Positions 27,990 through 36,003 of a stretch of DNA of 64,000 nucleotides are shown one piece after another. Origin of the DNA: Burkholderia diffusa (GTDB lineage: Bacteria; Pseudomonadota; Gammaproteobacteria; Burkholderiales; Burkholderiaceae). The translations under genes were made by a program, and so were the position numbers. The notes beneath the pieces are model-generated. The model did not search any database and was not told the DNA's origin. It worked only from the letters and a program-made list of their open reading frames with translations. The number at the start of each line of letters is the position of its first letter. Position 1 is the first letter of the stretch. The DNA lies in NCBI RefSeq assembly GCF_001718315.1, contig NZ_CP013363.1:2542001-2606000 (forward strand), written 5' to 3'.

Positions 27990-28760
27990 TCAGGCCCACC
28001 CTTCAAGGCGCAGCGTCGAGCGCACGAGCCGCTGCTCCTCCGCTTCGATCTCGCGAAGATAGTCGACGCACTGCCGAATATGCTCGCTCGCGGCCTTGCG
28101 CGCCTGGTCAGGCAGCCGCCCGGTCACCGCGTTGTAGAGCCGCGCGTGCTGACGGTCGATCTGCTTCTTCAGCGGCTCGCGGTGATAGAGGTTGTTCACC
28201 GACGCGAACACCGAACTGAGCAGCAGATCGGTCAGCGACTGCAGCGTGTTGACGAGCACCGGATTGTGCGACGCCTCGCAGATCGCAAGATGGAACGCAT
28301 GGTCGAGCTTCGCGCGCGCGGCCGGATCGAGATCCTGCGCATCGGCTGCGGTCATTTCCTCGTAGCGACGCCTGATCAGGATGAAGTCGGCGGGCGTGCC
28401 GCGCAGCGCGGCGAGCCGGGCGGCTTCGGTCTCGAGCATCCCCCGCACTTCGAACAGGTCGTAGAGCGTGCGCGGTTGCGAGCCGAGGAGATGCATCATG
28501 GGCGAGATTTCGCGCTGCGGGGTCAGGCTCGCGACGAACGAACCCTTGCCGTGCGTCGTGTCGATGATTCCGCGCGCGCGCAGCAGCTTCATCCCTTCCC
28601 GCACGGCCGTGCGCGACACGCCGAGCTTCTCGGTGAGCCGCCGCTCGGACGGCAGCGCCTGCCCGGCCTTGAGCACGCCGTCGACGATCAGCTGCTCGAT
28701 CCGCTCGGCGACGACGTCGGCGACATTGCGCGCCGGCGCTTGTCGATCCTGCTTTTCCAT
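27990..28760 (-). CDS. glcC: GntR-family (FadR/FCD type) regulator of the glycolate operon
   Basis: This 256-residue regulator has the GntR winged helix at about 12-80 (AERIEQLIVDGVLKAGQALPSERRLTEKLGVSRTAVREGMKLL). An FCD ligand domain follows (LFEVRGMLETEAARLA, KLDHAFHLAICEASHNPVLVNTLQSLTD). The start MEKQDRQ at 28760 is fixed by homology-like spacing; longer in-frame forms run into the glcD promoter. It is divergent from glcDEF-glcG-glcB, and the identical 14-bp operator occurs directly before its own start and before glcD. It resembles GlcC, the glycolate-responsive activator, and also PdhR/LldR in operator type. The effector is inferred from the operon. Confidence 0.9.
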   Translation of the reverse strand: MEKQDRQAPARNVADVVAERIEQLIVDGVLKAGQALPSERRLTEKLGVSRTAVREGMKLLRARGIIDTTHGKGSFVASLTPQREISPMMHLLGSQPRTLYDLFEVRGMLETEAARLAALRGTPADFILIRRRYEEMTAADAQDLDPAARAKLDHAFHLAICEASHNPVLVNTLQSLTDLLLSSVFASVNNLYHREPLKKQIDRQHARLYNAVTGRLPDQARKAASEHIRQCVDYLREIEAEEQRLVRSTLRLEGWA

Positions 28761-28774
28761 ACTGGTATGACCAC
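28761..28774. promoter_or_regulatory. GntR-type operator, copy 1 (before glcC)
   Basis: ACTGGTATGACCAC contains TGGT-ATG-ACCA, the inverted repeat recognised by FadR-subfamily GntR regulators such as PdhR and LldR. It abuts the glcC start codon, so binding would block glcC expression. The identical 14-mer recurs at 28867-28880. Confidence 0.8.
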
Positions 28775-28866
28775 TTCGGAAGAATATCGTCGATTTTCGC
28801 ACAAATCCTTGTAGTAATTGGGTTTTATATCGTCGATCAAACCAGCCTCGAAGCCCGTTTCGAAAA

Positions 28867-28880
28867 ACTGGTATGACCAC
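28867..28880. promoter_or_regulatory. GntR-type operator, copy 2 (before glcD)
   Basis: This is an exact repeat of ACTGGTATGACCAC from 28761-28774, 106 bp away (about ten helical turns) and about 113 bp before the glcD start. The pairing on both sides of the divergent promoter suggests looping or joint control of glcC and glcDEFGB. Confidence 0.8.
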
Positions 28881-28992
28881 ACCTTCGACGTCTGGACACA
28901 CCCCTTCCGCCCGCCAAGAATGCGGTCCATCCGGCGCGCCGTGCATCCCGCGGCCGCCTGCATGGTGGAGTTGGTGGAGACGGAGACACACG

Positions 28993-30492
28993 ATGAGTTT
29001 CACCTACGACGAACGGATCGACGGCCCGCTGGCGACCGTCGATCGCGACACAGTCGTCGCAGCACTGCACGCGGCGGCGCCCGGCCTCGACGTACTGCAC
29101 GAGCGCGAGGCGCTCAAGCCGTTCGAGTGCGACGGCCTTGCCGCATACCGCACGGTGCCGCTCGCGGTCGCGCTGCCCGACACGGTCGAGCAGGTCCGCG
29201 CGGTGCTGCGCGTCGCGGCCGCGCACGGCGTGCCGGTGGTCGCGCGCGGCGCGGGCACCGGCTTGTCGGGCGGCGCGATGCCGCTCGAAAAGGGCATCCT
29301 GCTCGTGATGTCGAAGTTCAACCGGATCCTCGGAATCGACGCCGATGCCGGCATCGCGCGAGTGCAGCCCGGCGTGCGCAACCTCGCGATCTCGCAGGCC
29401 GCGGCGCCGTACGGCCTCTACTACGCGCCCGATCCATCGTCGCAGATCGCATGCTCGATCGGCGGCAACGTCGCCGAAAACGCGGGCGGCGTGCACTGCC
29501 TCAAATACGGGCTGACGGTGCACAACATCCTGAAGGTCGAGATCCTGACGATCGACGGCGACACGCTGACGCTCGGCGCCGACGCGCTCGACGCCCCCGG
29601 CTTCGACCTGCTCGCGCTGTTCACCGGCTCGGAGGGGATGCTCGGCATCGTCACCGAGGTGACGGTGAAACTGCTGCCGAAACCGCCGAGCGTGAAGGTG
29701 CTGATGGCGAGCTTCGACGACGTCGCCGAAGCCGGCGCGGCGGTCGCGCGGATCATCGGCGCGGGCGTGATCCCCGGCGGGCTCGAGATGATGGACAACC
29801 TTGCGATCCGCGCGGCCGAGGACTTCATCCATGCGGGCTATCCGGTCGACGCGCAAGCCATCCTGCTGTGCGAACTCGACGGCGCGGCCACCGATGTCGA
29901 CGAAGACGCGGAACGCGTCGCCGCGCTGCTGCGCGACGCGGGCGCATCGGAGATCCGGGTCGCGCGCGACGAAGCGGAGCGTCAGCGCTTCTGGGCCGGC
30001 CGCAAGAACGCGTTCCCGGCGGTCGGCCGCATGTCGCCCGACTACTACTGCATGGACGGAACGATCCCGCGCCGCGAGCTGCCGCGCGTGCTCGAAGGCA
30101 TCGCCGCGCTGTCCGCCGAATACGCGCTGCCGGTCGCGAACGTGTTCCATGCGGGCGACGGCAACATGCATCCGCTGATCCTGTTCGACGCGAACCGCAC
30201 CGGCGAGCTCGACCGCGCGGAGGCGCTGGGCGGCAGGATCCTCGAGCTGTGCGTCGCGGTGGGCGGCAGCATCACCGGAGAACACGGCGTCGGGCGCGAG
30301 AAGATCAACCAGATGTGCGTGCAGTTCAACGCCGACGAAATCACGTTCTTCCACGCGGTGAAGGCCGCGTTCGATCCGCAGCGCCTGCTCAATCCCGGCA
30401 AGAACATCCCGACGCTGCATCGCTGCGCCGAATTCGGCGCGATGCACGTGCATCACGGCAAGCTGCCGTTTCCCGAACTGGAGCGCTTCTGA
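28993..30492 (+). CDS. glcD: Glycolate oxidase FAD-linked subunit GlcD
   Basis: This 499-residue flavoprotein has the same length as E. coli GlcD. It oxidises glycolate (or D-lactate-type 2-hydroxy acids) to glyoxylate as part of the membrane-associated GlcDEF complex. The PCMH-type FAD domain shows VARGAGTGLSGGAMP (about 95-109) and SIGGNVAENAGGVHCLKYG (about 156-174). The C-terminal FAD-oxidase domain has VFHAGDGNMHPLI and GEHGVGREK. The start MSFTYDE at 28993 has GGAGAC upstream; an earlier ATG at 28873 overlaps the operator and is rejected. The glcE start overlaps its stop by one base (TGATG). Confidence 0.96.
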   Translation: MSFTYDERIDGPLATVDRDTVVAALHAAAPGLDVLHEREALKPFECDGLAAYRTVPLAVALPDTVEQVRAVLRVAAAHGVPVVARGAGTGLSGGAMPLEKGILLVMSKFNRILGIDADAGIARVQPGVRNLAISQAAAPYGLYYAPDPSSQIACSIGGNVAENAGGVHCLKYGLTVHNILKVEILTIDGDTLTLGADALDAPGFDLLALFTGSEGMLGIVTEVTVKLLPKPPSVKVLMASFDDVAEAGAAVARIIGAGVIPGGLEMMDNLAIRAAEDFIHAGYPVDAQAILLCELDGAATDVDEDAERVAALLRDAGASEIRVARDEAERQRFWAGRKNAFPAVGRMSPDYYCMDGTIPRRELPRVLEGIAALSAEYALPVANVFHAGDGNMHPLILFDANRTGELDRAEALGGRILELCVAVGGSITGEHGVGREKINQMCVQFNADEITFFHAVKAAFDPQRLLNPGKNIPTLHRCAEFGAMHVHHGKLPFPELERF

Positions 30493-31574
30493 TGCGACGC
30501 GAACGCGAACCCGAATCGATCGACGACAGCGCGGCGCTCATCGCGCAGGTCGACGCCGCGATCCACGATCGCCAGCCGCTGCATATCCACGGCGCGGGCA
30601 CGAAGGCGTTCGTCGGCCGCGCCGTCGAAGGCCGCACGCTCGACGTGCGCACACACCGCGGCATCGTCGCGTACGACCCGACCGAACTCGTCATCACCGC
30701 GCGCGCGGGCACACCGCTCGCGGAACTGGAGGCGATGCTCGACGCGGCCGGCCAGATGCTGCCGTGCGAGCCGCCGACGTTCGGCGGCTCGGCCACCGTC
30801 GGCGGGATGTTCGCAGCCGCGCTGTCGGGGCCGCGCCGCCCGTGGGCCGGCGCGGTGCGCGACTTCGTGCTCGGCTGCCGCGTGATCACCGGCCACGCGA
30901 AACATCTGCGCTTCGGCGGCGAGGTGATGAAGAACGTCGCGGGCTACGACGTGTCGCGGCTGCTCGCGGGCAGCTTCGGCTGCCTCGGCGTCGTGACGGA
31001 GGTGTCGCTGAAGGTGCTGCCGAAGCCGCGCGCGACCGGCGATCTGGCGCTGTCGCTCGCTGCCGCCGAAGCCGTGCAGCGGGTCGCCGGATGGCGTCGC
31101 GCGGGGCTGCCGCTCGCGGGCGCGTGCCACGCGGACGGCGTGCTGCGCGTGCGACTCGAAGGCGGCGAAGGCTCGGTAAAGGCCGCGCGCGACACGATCG
31201 GCGGCGAGCGCATGGACGATCGCGACGACGGGTTCTGGCCGCGACTGCGCGACCTGTCGTTGCCCTTCTTCGACGATCCGCGCCCGCTGTGGCGCGTGTC
31301 GGTGGCGGCCGCCGCGCCGCTCGATTCGCTCGCCGGCGCGCAGCTCGTCGACTGGGGCGGCGCGCAGCGCTGGCTGAAAACCAGCGCTGCTCCGGCCGAC
31401 GTGCAGCGGTTCGCCGCGCAGTGGGGCGGCCATGCGACCTGCTTCACGCCCGGCACGACGTCCGAACCGTTGCAGCCGCTGCCGCCCGCGCTGCTGCGCG
31501 TGCACCGCCAGTTGAAGGCGCAACTGGATCCGCATGCGATTTTCAACCCCGGCCGCCTGTACGCGGACGTCTGA
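30492..31574 (+). CDS. glcE: Glycolate oxidase FAD-binding subunit GlcE
   Basis: This 360-residue second flavin-domain subunit of glycolate oxidase has an N-terminal PCMH FAD domain (PLHIHGAGTKAFVG, ELVITARAGTPLAELEAML, PPTFGGSATVGGMFA, FGGEVMKNVAGYDVSRLLAGSFG). It lacks the second catalytic domain of GlcD, as expected for GlcE. The C-terminus ends in LDPHAIFNPGRLY, the usual closing motif of the family. The ATG overlaps the glcD stop codon, indicating translational coupling. Confidence 0.95.
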   Translation: MRREREPESIDDSAALIAQVDAAIHDRQPLHIHGAGTKAFVGRAVEGRTLDVRTHRGIVAYDPTELVITARAGTPLAELEAMLDAAGQMLPCEPPTFGGSATVGGMFAAALSGPRRPWAGAVRDFVLGCRVITGHAKHLRFGGEVMKNVAGYDVSRLLAGSFGCLGVVTEVSLKVLPKPRATGDLALSLAAAEAVQRVAGWRRAGLPLAGACHADGVLRVRLEGGEGSVKAARDTIGGERMDDRDDGFWPRLRDLSLPFFDDPRPLWRVSVAAAAPLDSLAGAQLVDWGGAQRWLKTSAAPADVQRFAAQWGGHATCFTPGTTSEPLQPLPPALLRVHRQLKAQLDPHAIFNPGRLYADV

Positions 31575-31598
31575 ACGCCAACCCGATTCGAACCGCCG

Positions 31599-32819
31599 AT
31601 GCAAACCAATCTCAGCGAAGCCAGCAAGGCCCTCGACCGGGCCGACGAAGCGGAAGCGATCCTGCGCGCATGCGTGCACTGCGGCTTCTGCAATGCGACC
31701 TGCCCGACCTACCAGGTGCTCGGCAACGAGCTCGACGGGCCGCGCGGACGCATCTACCTGATCAAGCAAATGCTCGAGGGTGAACCGTGCGGCGAACGCA
31801 CGCAGCAGCATCTCGACCGCTGCCTGAGCTGCCGCAACTGCGAGACGACCTGTCCGTCCGGCGTGCGCTATCACACGCTGCTCGACATCGGCCGCGCGGA
31901 AGCCGAGAAGCGCGCGCGGCGTCCGGCGCGCGAGCGCATGCTGCGCGCCGGCCTGCGTCACGTCGTGCCGCGGCCGGCGACTTTCGCCGCGCTGCTGAAG
32001 GCCGGCCGTGCGCTGCGGCCGCTGCTGCCCGGCGCGCTGCAGGACAAGATCCCGGCCGCCGTGCCCGCGGCCACACCGCGCCCGCCCATGCGCCATGCCC
32101 GGCGCGTGCTGATGCTGGAAGGCTGCGTGCAGCCCGCGTTGTCGCCGAACACGAACGCGGCTGCCGCGCGCGTGCTCGACCGGCTCGGCATCAGCGTGAC
32201 GCCCGCGCGCGAGGCCGGCTGCTGCGGCGCGACCGAATATCACCTGAACGCGCAGGATGCCGGGCTTGCACGCGCACGCCGCAACATCGATGCGTGGTGG
32301 CCCGCGATCGAGGCCGGCGCGGAAGCGATCGTGCTGACGGCGAGCGGCTGCGGCGCGTTCGTGAAGGAATACGGCGATCTGTTGCGCTCCGACCCCGCCT
32401 ATGCGGACAAGGCGCGGCGCGTCAGCGCGCTCGCGCGGGACCTCGCGGAAGTGATCGCGGCCGAACCGCTCGACGCACTGGCCGATGCGACGCCGCGCCG
32501 CGTCGCGGTCCACTGCCCATGCACGCTGCAGCACGCGCAGCGGCTCGGCGGCGCGGTGGAGGGCATCCTGACGCGGCTCGGCTTCGATCTGACGAATGTC
32601 GCCGACGGCCATCTGTGCTGCGGCTCGGCGGGCACCTATTCGCTGACGCAGCCCGAACTCGCCGCCCGGCTGCGCGACAACAAGCTCGACGCGCTCGAAG
32701 CCGCACGGCCCGACCTGATTGTCACGGCCAACGTCGGCTGCCAGACTCATCTGAACGGCGCGGGCCGCACGCGCGTGCGCCACTGGATCGAGCTCGTCGA
32801 CAACCGACTCGTCAACTGA
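31599..32819 (+). CDS. glcF: Glycolate oxidase iron-sulfur subunit GlcF
   Basis: This 406-residue protein carries electrons from GlcDE toward the quinone pool. It has two 4Fe-4S ferredoxin-type motifs near the N-terminus (CVHCGFCNATCPTY at about 26-39 and CLSCRNCETTCPSG at about 77-90). Two CCG domains follow: AREAGCCGATEYHL, and HLCCGSAGTYSLTQPE near residue 330. The length matches E. coli GlcF. It is 24 bp after glcE and 22 bp before glcG. Confidence 0.96.
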   Translation: MQTNLSEASKALDRADEAEAILRACVHCGFCNATCPTYQVLGNELDGPRGRIYLIKQMLEGEPCGERTQQHLDRCLSCRNCETTCPSGVRYHTLLDIGRAEAEKRARRPARERMLRAGLRHVVPRPATFAALLKAGRALRPLLPGALQDKIPAAVPAATPRPPMRHARRVLMLEGCVQPALSPNTNAAAARVLDRLGISVTPAREAGCCGATEYHLNAQDAGLARARRNIDAWWPAIEAGAEAIVLTASGCGAFVKEYGDLLRSDPAYADKARRVSALARDLAEVIAAEPLDALADATPRRVAVHCPCTLQHAQRLGGAVEGILTRLGFDLTNVADGHLCCGSAGTYSLTQPELAARLRDNKLDALEAARPDLIVTANVGCQTHLNGAGRTRVRHWIELVDNRLVN

Positions 32820-32841
32820 CCGCTGATTCCGGAGGAACACC

Positions 32842-33246
32842 ATGAAAACGAAGCCCGAACTCGAACTCGCCGACGTCGAACGCATGCTCGCCGCCGCCCG
32901 CGCGGAAGCCGAGCGTCACGGCTGGGCCGTGTCGATCGCCGTCGTCGACGACGGCGGGCATCTGCTCGCGTTCGCACGCCTCGACGGTGCGTCGGCGGCC
33001 AGCGCCAGCATCGCGCAGGACAAGGCGCGCGCGGCGGCGCTCGGCCGTCGCGAGACGAAGGCGTATGAGGATATGATCAACGGTGGCCGCACAGCGTTTC
33101 TGAGCGTGCCGCTGACGGGGTTGCTCGAAGGCGGCGTGCCGGTGACGGTGGATGGCCGTATTGCGGGCGCGATCGGTGTGTCTGGCGTAAAGTCCGAACA
33201 GGATGCGCAGATCGCCCGCGCCGGCACACAAAGCGTCGCGGCCTGA
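32842..33246 (+). CDS. glcG: GlcG/HbpS-family (DUF336) protein
   Basis: This small 134-residue protein of the GlcG/HbpS family has the typical segments VSIAVVDDGGHLLAFARLDGA, SIAQDKARAAALGRRET, and the C-terminal GRIAGAIGVSGVKSEQDAQIARAG. Family members bind haem or cobalamin-like ligands in some systems. In glc operons the role is not established. It lies between glcF and glcB, with GGAGG before its ATG. Confidence 0.92.
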   Translation: MKTKPELELADVERMLAAARAEAERHGWAVSIAVVDDGGHLLAFARLDGASAASASIAQDKARAAALGRRETKAYEDMINGGRTAFLSVPLTGLLEGGVPVTVDGRIAGAIGVSGVKSEQDAQIARAGTQSVAA

Positions 33247-33281
33247 TCCGCGCGCGTTTTTCATCCCCGGGAGGAATCACG

Positions 33282-35456
33282 ATGATCGACCAAGCAGGAC
33301 TGCAAGTCGCCCCAGCGCTGAGCCAGTTCATTGAAAACGAAGCACTGCCGGGTACCGGCATCGACAAGGCCGCATTCTGGAGCGGTTTCTCGGCCCTGGT
33401 GCACGACCTCGCGCCGCGCAACCGCGAACTGCTCGCGGAACGCGACCGCCTGCAGCAGGAACTCGACGCGTGGCATCGCGCGCACCCCGGCCCGGTGCGC
33501 GACCATGCCGCGTATCGCGCGTTCCTCGAACGAATCGGCTACCTCGTGCCGGTCCCGTCGAATGTCGCGGCAGCCACCGCGAACGTCGACAGCGAGATCG
33601 CGACGCAGGCCGGCCCGCAGCTCGTCGTGCCGCTCTCGAACGCGCGTTATGCGCTGAACGCCGCGAACGCACGGTGGGGCAGCCTGTACGACGCACTGTA
33701 CGGCACCGACGCGCTGCCGGAGGACGGCGGCGCCGAGCGCACCACGGCCTACAACCCGACGCGCGGCCAGCGCGTGATCGACTACGCACGCGACGTGCTC
33801 GACAACGCGGCGCCGCTCGCGAGCGGCTCGCACCGCGACGCACTGCGCTATCGCGTGGAAGACGGCCAGCTCGCCGTCGAAACCGGCAAGGGCGTCGTGC
33901 ACCTCGCACAGCCCGCGCAGTTCGTCGGTTATCAAGGCGCGGCAGGCGCACCATCCGCGATTCTGCTGAAGCACAACGGCCTGCACCTCGAGATCCAGAT
34001 CGACGCGTCGACCCCCATCGGCCGCGCCGATCTCGCAAACGTGAAGGACGTCGTGCTCGAAGCCGCGGTCAGCACGATCATCGACTGCGAGGATTCGGTC
34101 GCGGCGGTCGACGCCGAAGACAAGGTTCAGCTCTATCGCAACTGGCTCGGCCTGATGCAGGGCACGCTGGTCGAGGAAGTCGCGAAGGGCGGCAAGACCT
34201 TCACGCGCCGCCTGAACGCCGATCGCGAATACACGACGCCGGCCGGCGGCACGCTGACGCTGCACGGCCGCTCGCTGCTGTTCGTGCGCAACGTCGGCCA
34301 CCTGATGACCAACGGCGCGGTGCTCGACCGCGACGGCAACGAAATTCCGGAAGGGATTCTCGACGGCGTCGTCACGGTGCTGTGCTCGCTGCACGACCTG
34401 AAGGCGAAGCGCAACTCGCGCACGGGCTCGATCTACATCGTGAAGCCGAAGATGCACGGCCCCGTCGAAGTCGCGTTCGCCGACACGCTCTTCGCGCGCA
34501 TCGAGGATCTGTACAACCTGCCGCGCAACACGCTGAAGATGGGCATCATGGACGAGGAGCGCCGCACCAGCGTGAACCTCGCCGCGTGTATCGCCGCGGC
34601 CGCCGCGCGCGTCGCGTTCATCAACACCGGCTTCCTCGACCGCACCGGCGACGAGATGCACACCGCGATGGAAGCGGGCCCGATGATCCGCAAGGGCGAC
34701 ATGAAGACGTCGGCATGGATCCAGGCGTACGAGCGCAACAACGTGCTCGCCGGGCTGTCGGCCGGCCTGCGCGGCCGCGCGCAGATCGGCAAGGGCATGT
34801 GGGCGATGCCGGACCTGATGCATGCGATGCTCGAGCAGAAGATCGCGCATCCGCGCGCCGGCGCGAACACCGCGTGGGTGCCGTCGCCGACCGCCGCGAC
34901 GCTGCATGCGCTGCACTACCACCTCGTCGACGTGCAGGCCGTCCAGCAGGAACTCGAAAAGACGCCGTATGCAAGCGAACGCGACGCGCTGCTCGAAGGC
35001 CTGCTGACCGTGCCGGTCGTCGAACGCGCCGAGTGGAGCGAAGCCGAGATCCTGAGCGAAGTCGAGAACAACGCGCAGGGCATCCTCGGTTACGTCGTGC
35101 GCTGGGTCGAGCAGGGTGTCGGTTGCTCGAAGGTACCGGACATCCACGACGTCGGCCTGATGGAAGACCGCGCGACGCTGCGCATCTCGAGCCAGCACAT
35201 CGCGAACTGGCTGCGCCACGGCGTGATCACCGAGGCGTTCGTGCTCGACGTGTTCAAGCGGATGGCGCGTGTCGTCGATCAGCAGAATGCCGGCGATCCG
35301 AACTATCGCCCGATGGCACCCGGCTACGACCAGTCGACGGCATTCAAGGCCGCGTGCGCGCTGGCGCTGCAAGGCACGTCGCAGCCGAGCGGTTATACCG
35401 AGCCGCTGCTGCATCGTTTCCGGCTCGCATACAAGGCGCAGCAGCGCGGCGCGTAA
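33282..35456 (+). CDS. glcB: Malate synthase G
   Basis: This 724-residue enzyme condenses glyoxylate with acetyl-CoA to malate, using the product of GlcDEF. The length matches E. coli malate synthase G (723). Visible motifs include STIIDCEDSVAAVDAEDK (the Mg2+ site region), RNVGHLMTNGAVLDRDGNEIPEGILDG, KPKMHGPVEVAFADTLF, and KMGIMDEERRTSVNL. The catalytic Asp region is near the C-terminus (PNYRPMAPGYDQSTAF). GGGAGGAAT precedes the ATG. It ends the operon and is followed by two tandem hairpins, the second of which has a T-run. Confidence 0.97.
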   Translation: MIDQAGLQVAPALSQFIENEALPGTGIDKAAFWSGFSALVHDLAPRNRELLAERDRLQQELDAWHRAHPGPVRDHAAYRAFLERIGYLVPVPSNVAAATANVDSEIATQAGPQLVVPLSNARYALNAANARWGSLYDALYGTDALPEDGGAERTTAYNPTRGQRVIDYARDVLDNAAPLASGSHRDALRYRVEDGQLAVETGKGVVHLAQPAQFVGYQGAAGAPSAILLKHNGLHLEIQIDASTPIGRADLANVKDVVLEAAVSTIIDCEDSVAAVDAEDKVQLYRNWLGLMQGTLVEEVAKGGKTFTRRLNADREYTTPAGGTLTLHGRSLLFVRNVGHLMTNGAVLDRDGNEIPEGILDGVVTVLCSLHDLKAKRNSRTGSIYIVKPKMHGPVEVAFADTLFARIEDLYNLPRNTLKMGIMDEERRTSVNLAACIAAAAARVAFINTGFLDRTGDEMHTAMEAGPMIRKGDMKTSAWIQAYERNNVLAGLSAGLRGRAQIGKGMWAMPDLMHAMLEQKIAHPRAGANTAWVPSPTAATLHALHYHLVDVQAVQQELEKTPYASERDALLEGLLTVPVVERAEWSEAEILSEVENNAQGILGYVVRWVEQGVGCSKVPDIHDVGLMEDRATLRISSQHIANWLRHGVITEAFVLDVFKRMARVVDQQNAGDPNYRPMAPGYDQSTAFKAACALALQGTSQPSGYTEPLLHRFRLAYKAQQRGA

Positions 35457-35463
35457 ACCATCG

Positions 35464-35525
35464 GCATGCGGGCTTTCCCGCATGCGGTTTCGCGAAACGG
35501 GCGGCCATCATGGCCGCCCGTTTTT
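35464..35525 (+). terminator. Double hairpin terminator after glcB
   Basis: The first hairpin is GCATGCGGG (35464-35472), loop CTTT, CCCGCATGC (35477-35485). The second has 13-bp arms, from AAACGGGCGGCCA (35495-35507) to TGGCCGCCCGTTT (35511-35523), with a three-base loop and a T-run to 35525. The second is a strong intrinsic terminator; the first may be an RNA-stabilising or accessory stem. Confidence 0.93.
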
Positions 35526-36003
35526 CATCCGCGAATTCACGCGGCCCCTGAAATCGATAATCGGCCCATATCGCACGACTTCAAGTTGCCGCTTCACCGG
35601 CCGTTAAAGCAGTAAAACCGATCGTAAGATTCGTGCCGCTCTCGCCCCCGCGCAAAGCCTTGTACGGCAACGCTCCACGCGCGATTGGCAAGTATCCGCC
35701 GCGACGATAATTTGATCCGGATCAACGGTCCGCAACATTCTGCGCGTAGACGAATACGCGCGTTATACTCGGATCAATCCGCGCCGCCCGATTCGTCGGA
35801 TCGTCGAATCGCGGCCAATCGTCCCGGTGAATGGCGTGATTCCTGCGGTTTATCCGGCCGCAATCATCGATGATCGGCGCCGGTTCCGCCGGTCGATCGG
35901 CGGCATGCGCATTGGAGACCGCATACCCGATCGCCGCCGACAAATCATACGAACAATCGCATCGGCCCGCCGCCTGGCGGCGATGCCCATCGATCCACGG
36001 ACC
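35526..36003 (+). other. 478-bp gene-free leader of the diguanylate cyclase gene
   Basis: This stretch holds no convincing coding sequence. An open frame from 35827 continues into the cyclase gene, but its first 59 codons are Arg/Ile-rich and unlike the rest. It contains a perfect FNR-type box at 35712-35725, a TATACT -10 candidate at 35764-35769, and a leader of about 230 bases. The rest shows no repeat or RNA fold that I can support. Confidence 0.6.
35712..35725. promoter_or_regulatory. FNR/ANR-type box upstream of the diguanylate cyclase gene
   Basis: TTGATCCGGATCAA is a perfect palindrome and an exact fit to the FNR/ANR/DNR consensus TTGAT-N4-ATCAA. A TATACT -10 candidate at 35764-35769 would place transcription start near 35776-35780 and the box near position -60, a class I activation distance. 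Promoter assignment is inference. Confidence 0.65.

Noticed and set aside
35827..36003. Upstream start (35827) for the diguanylate cyclase gene
   Set aside because: The extra 59 residues are Arg/Ile-rich without a signal or membrane segment and the ribosome site is poor; the start near 36004 leads directly to the membrane segment.
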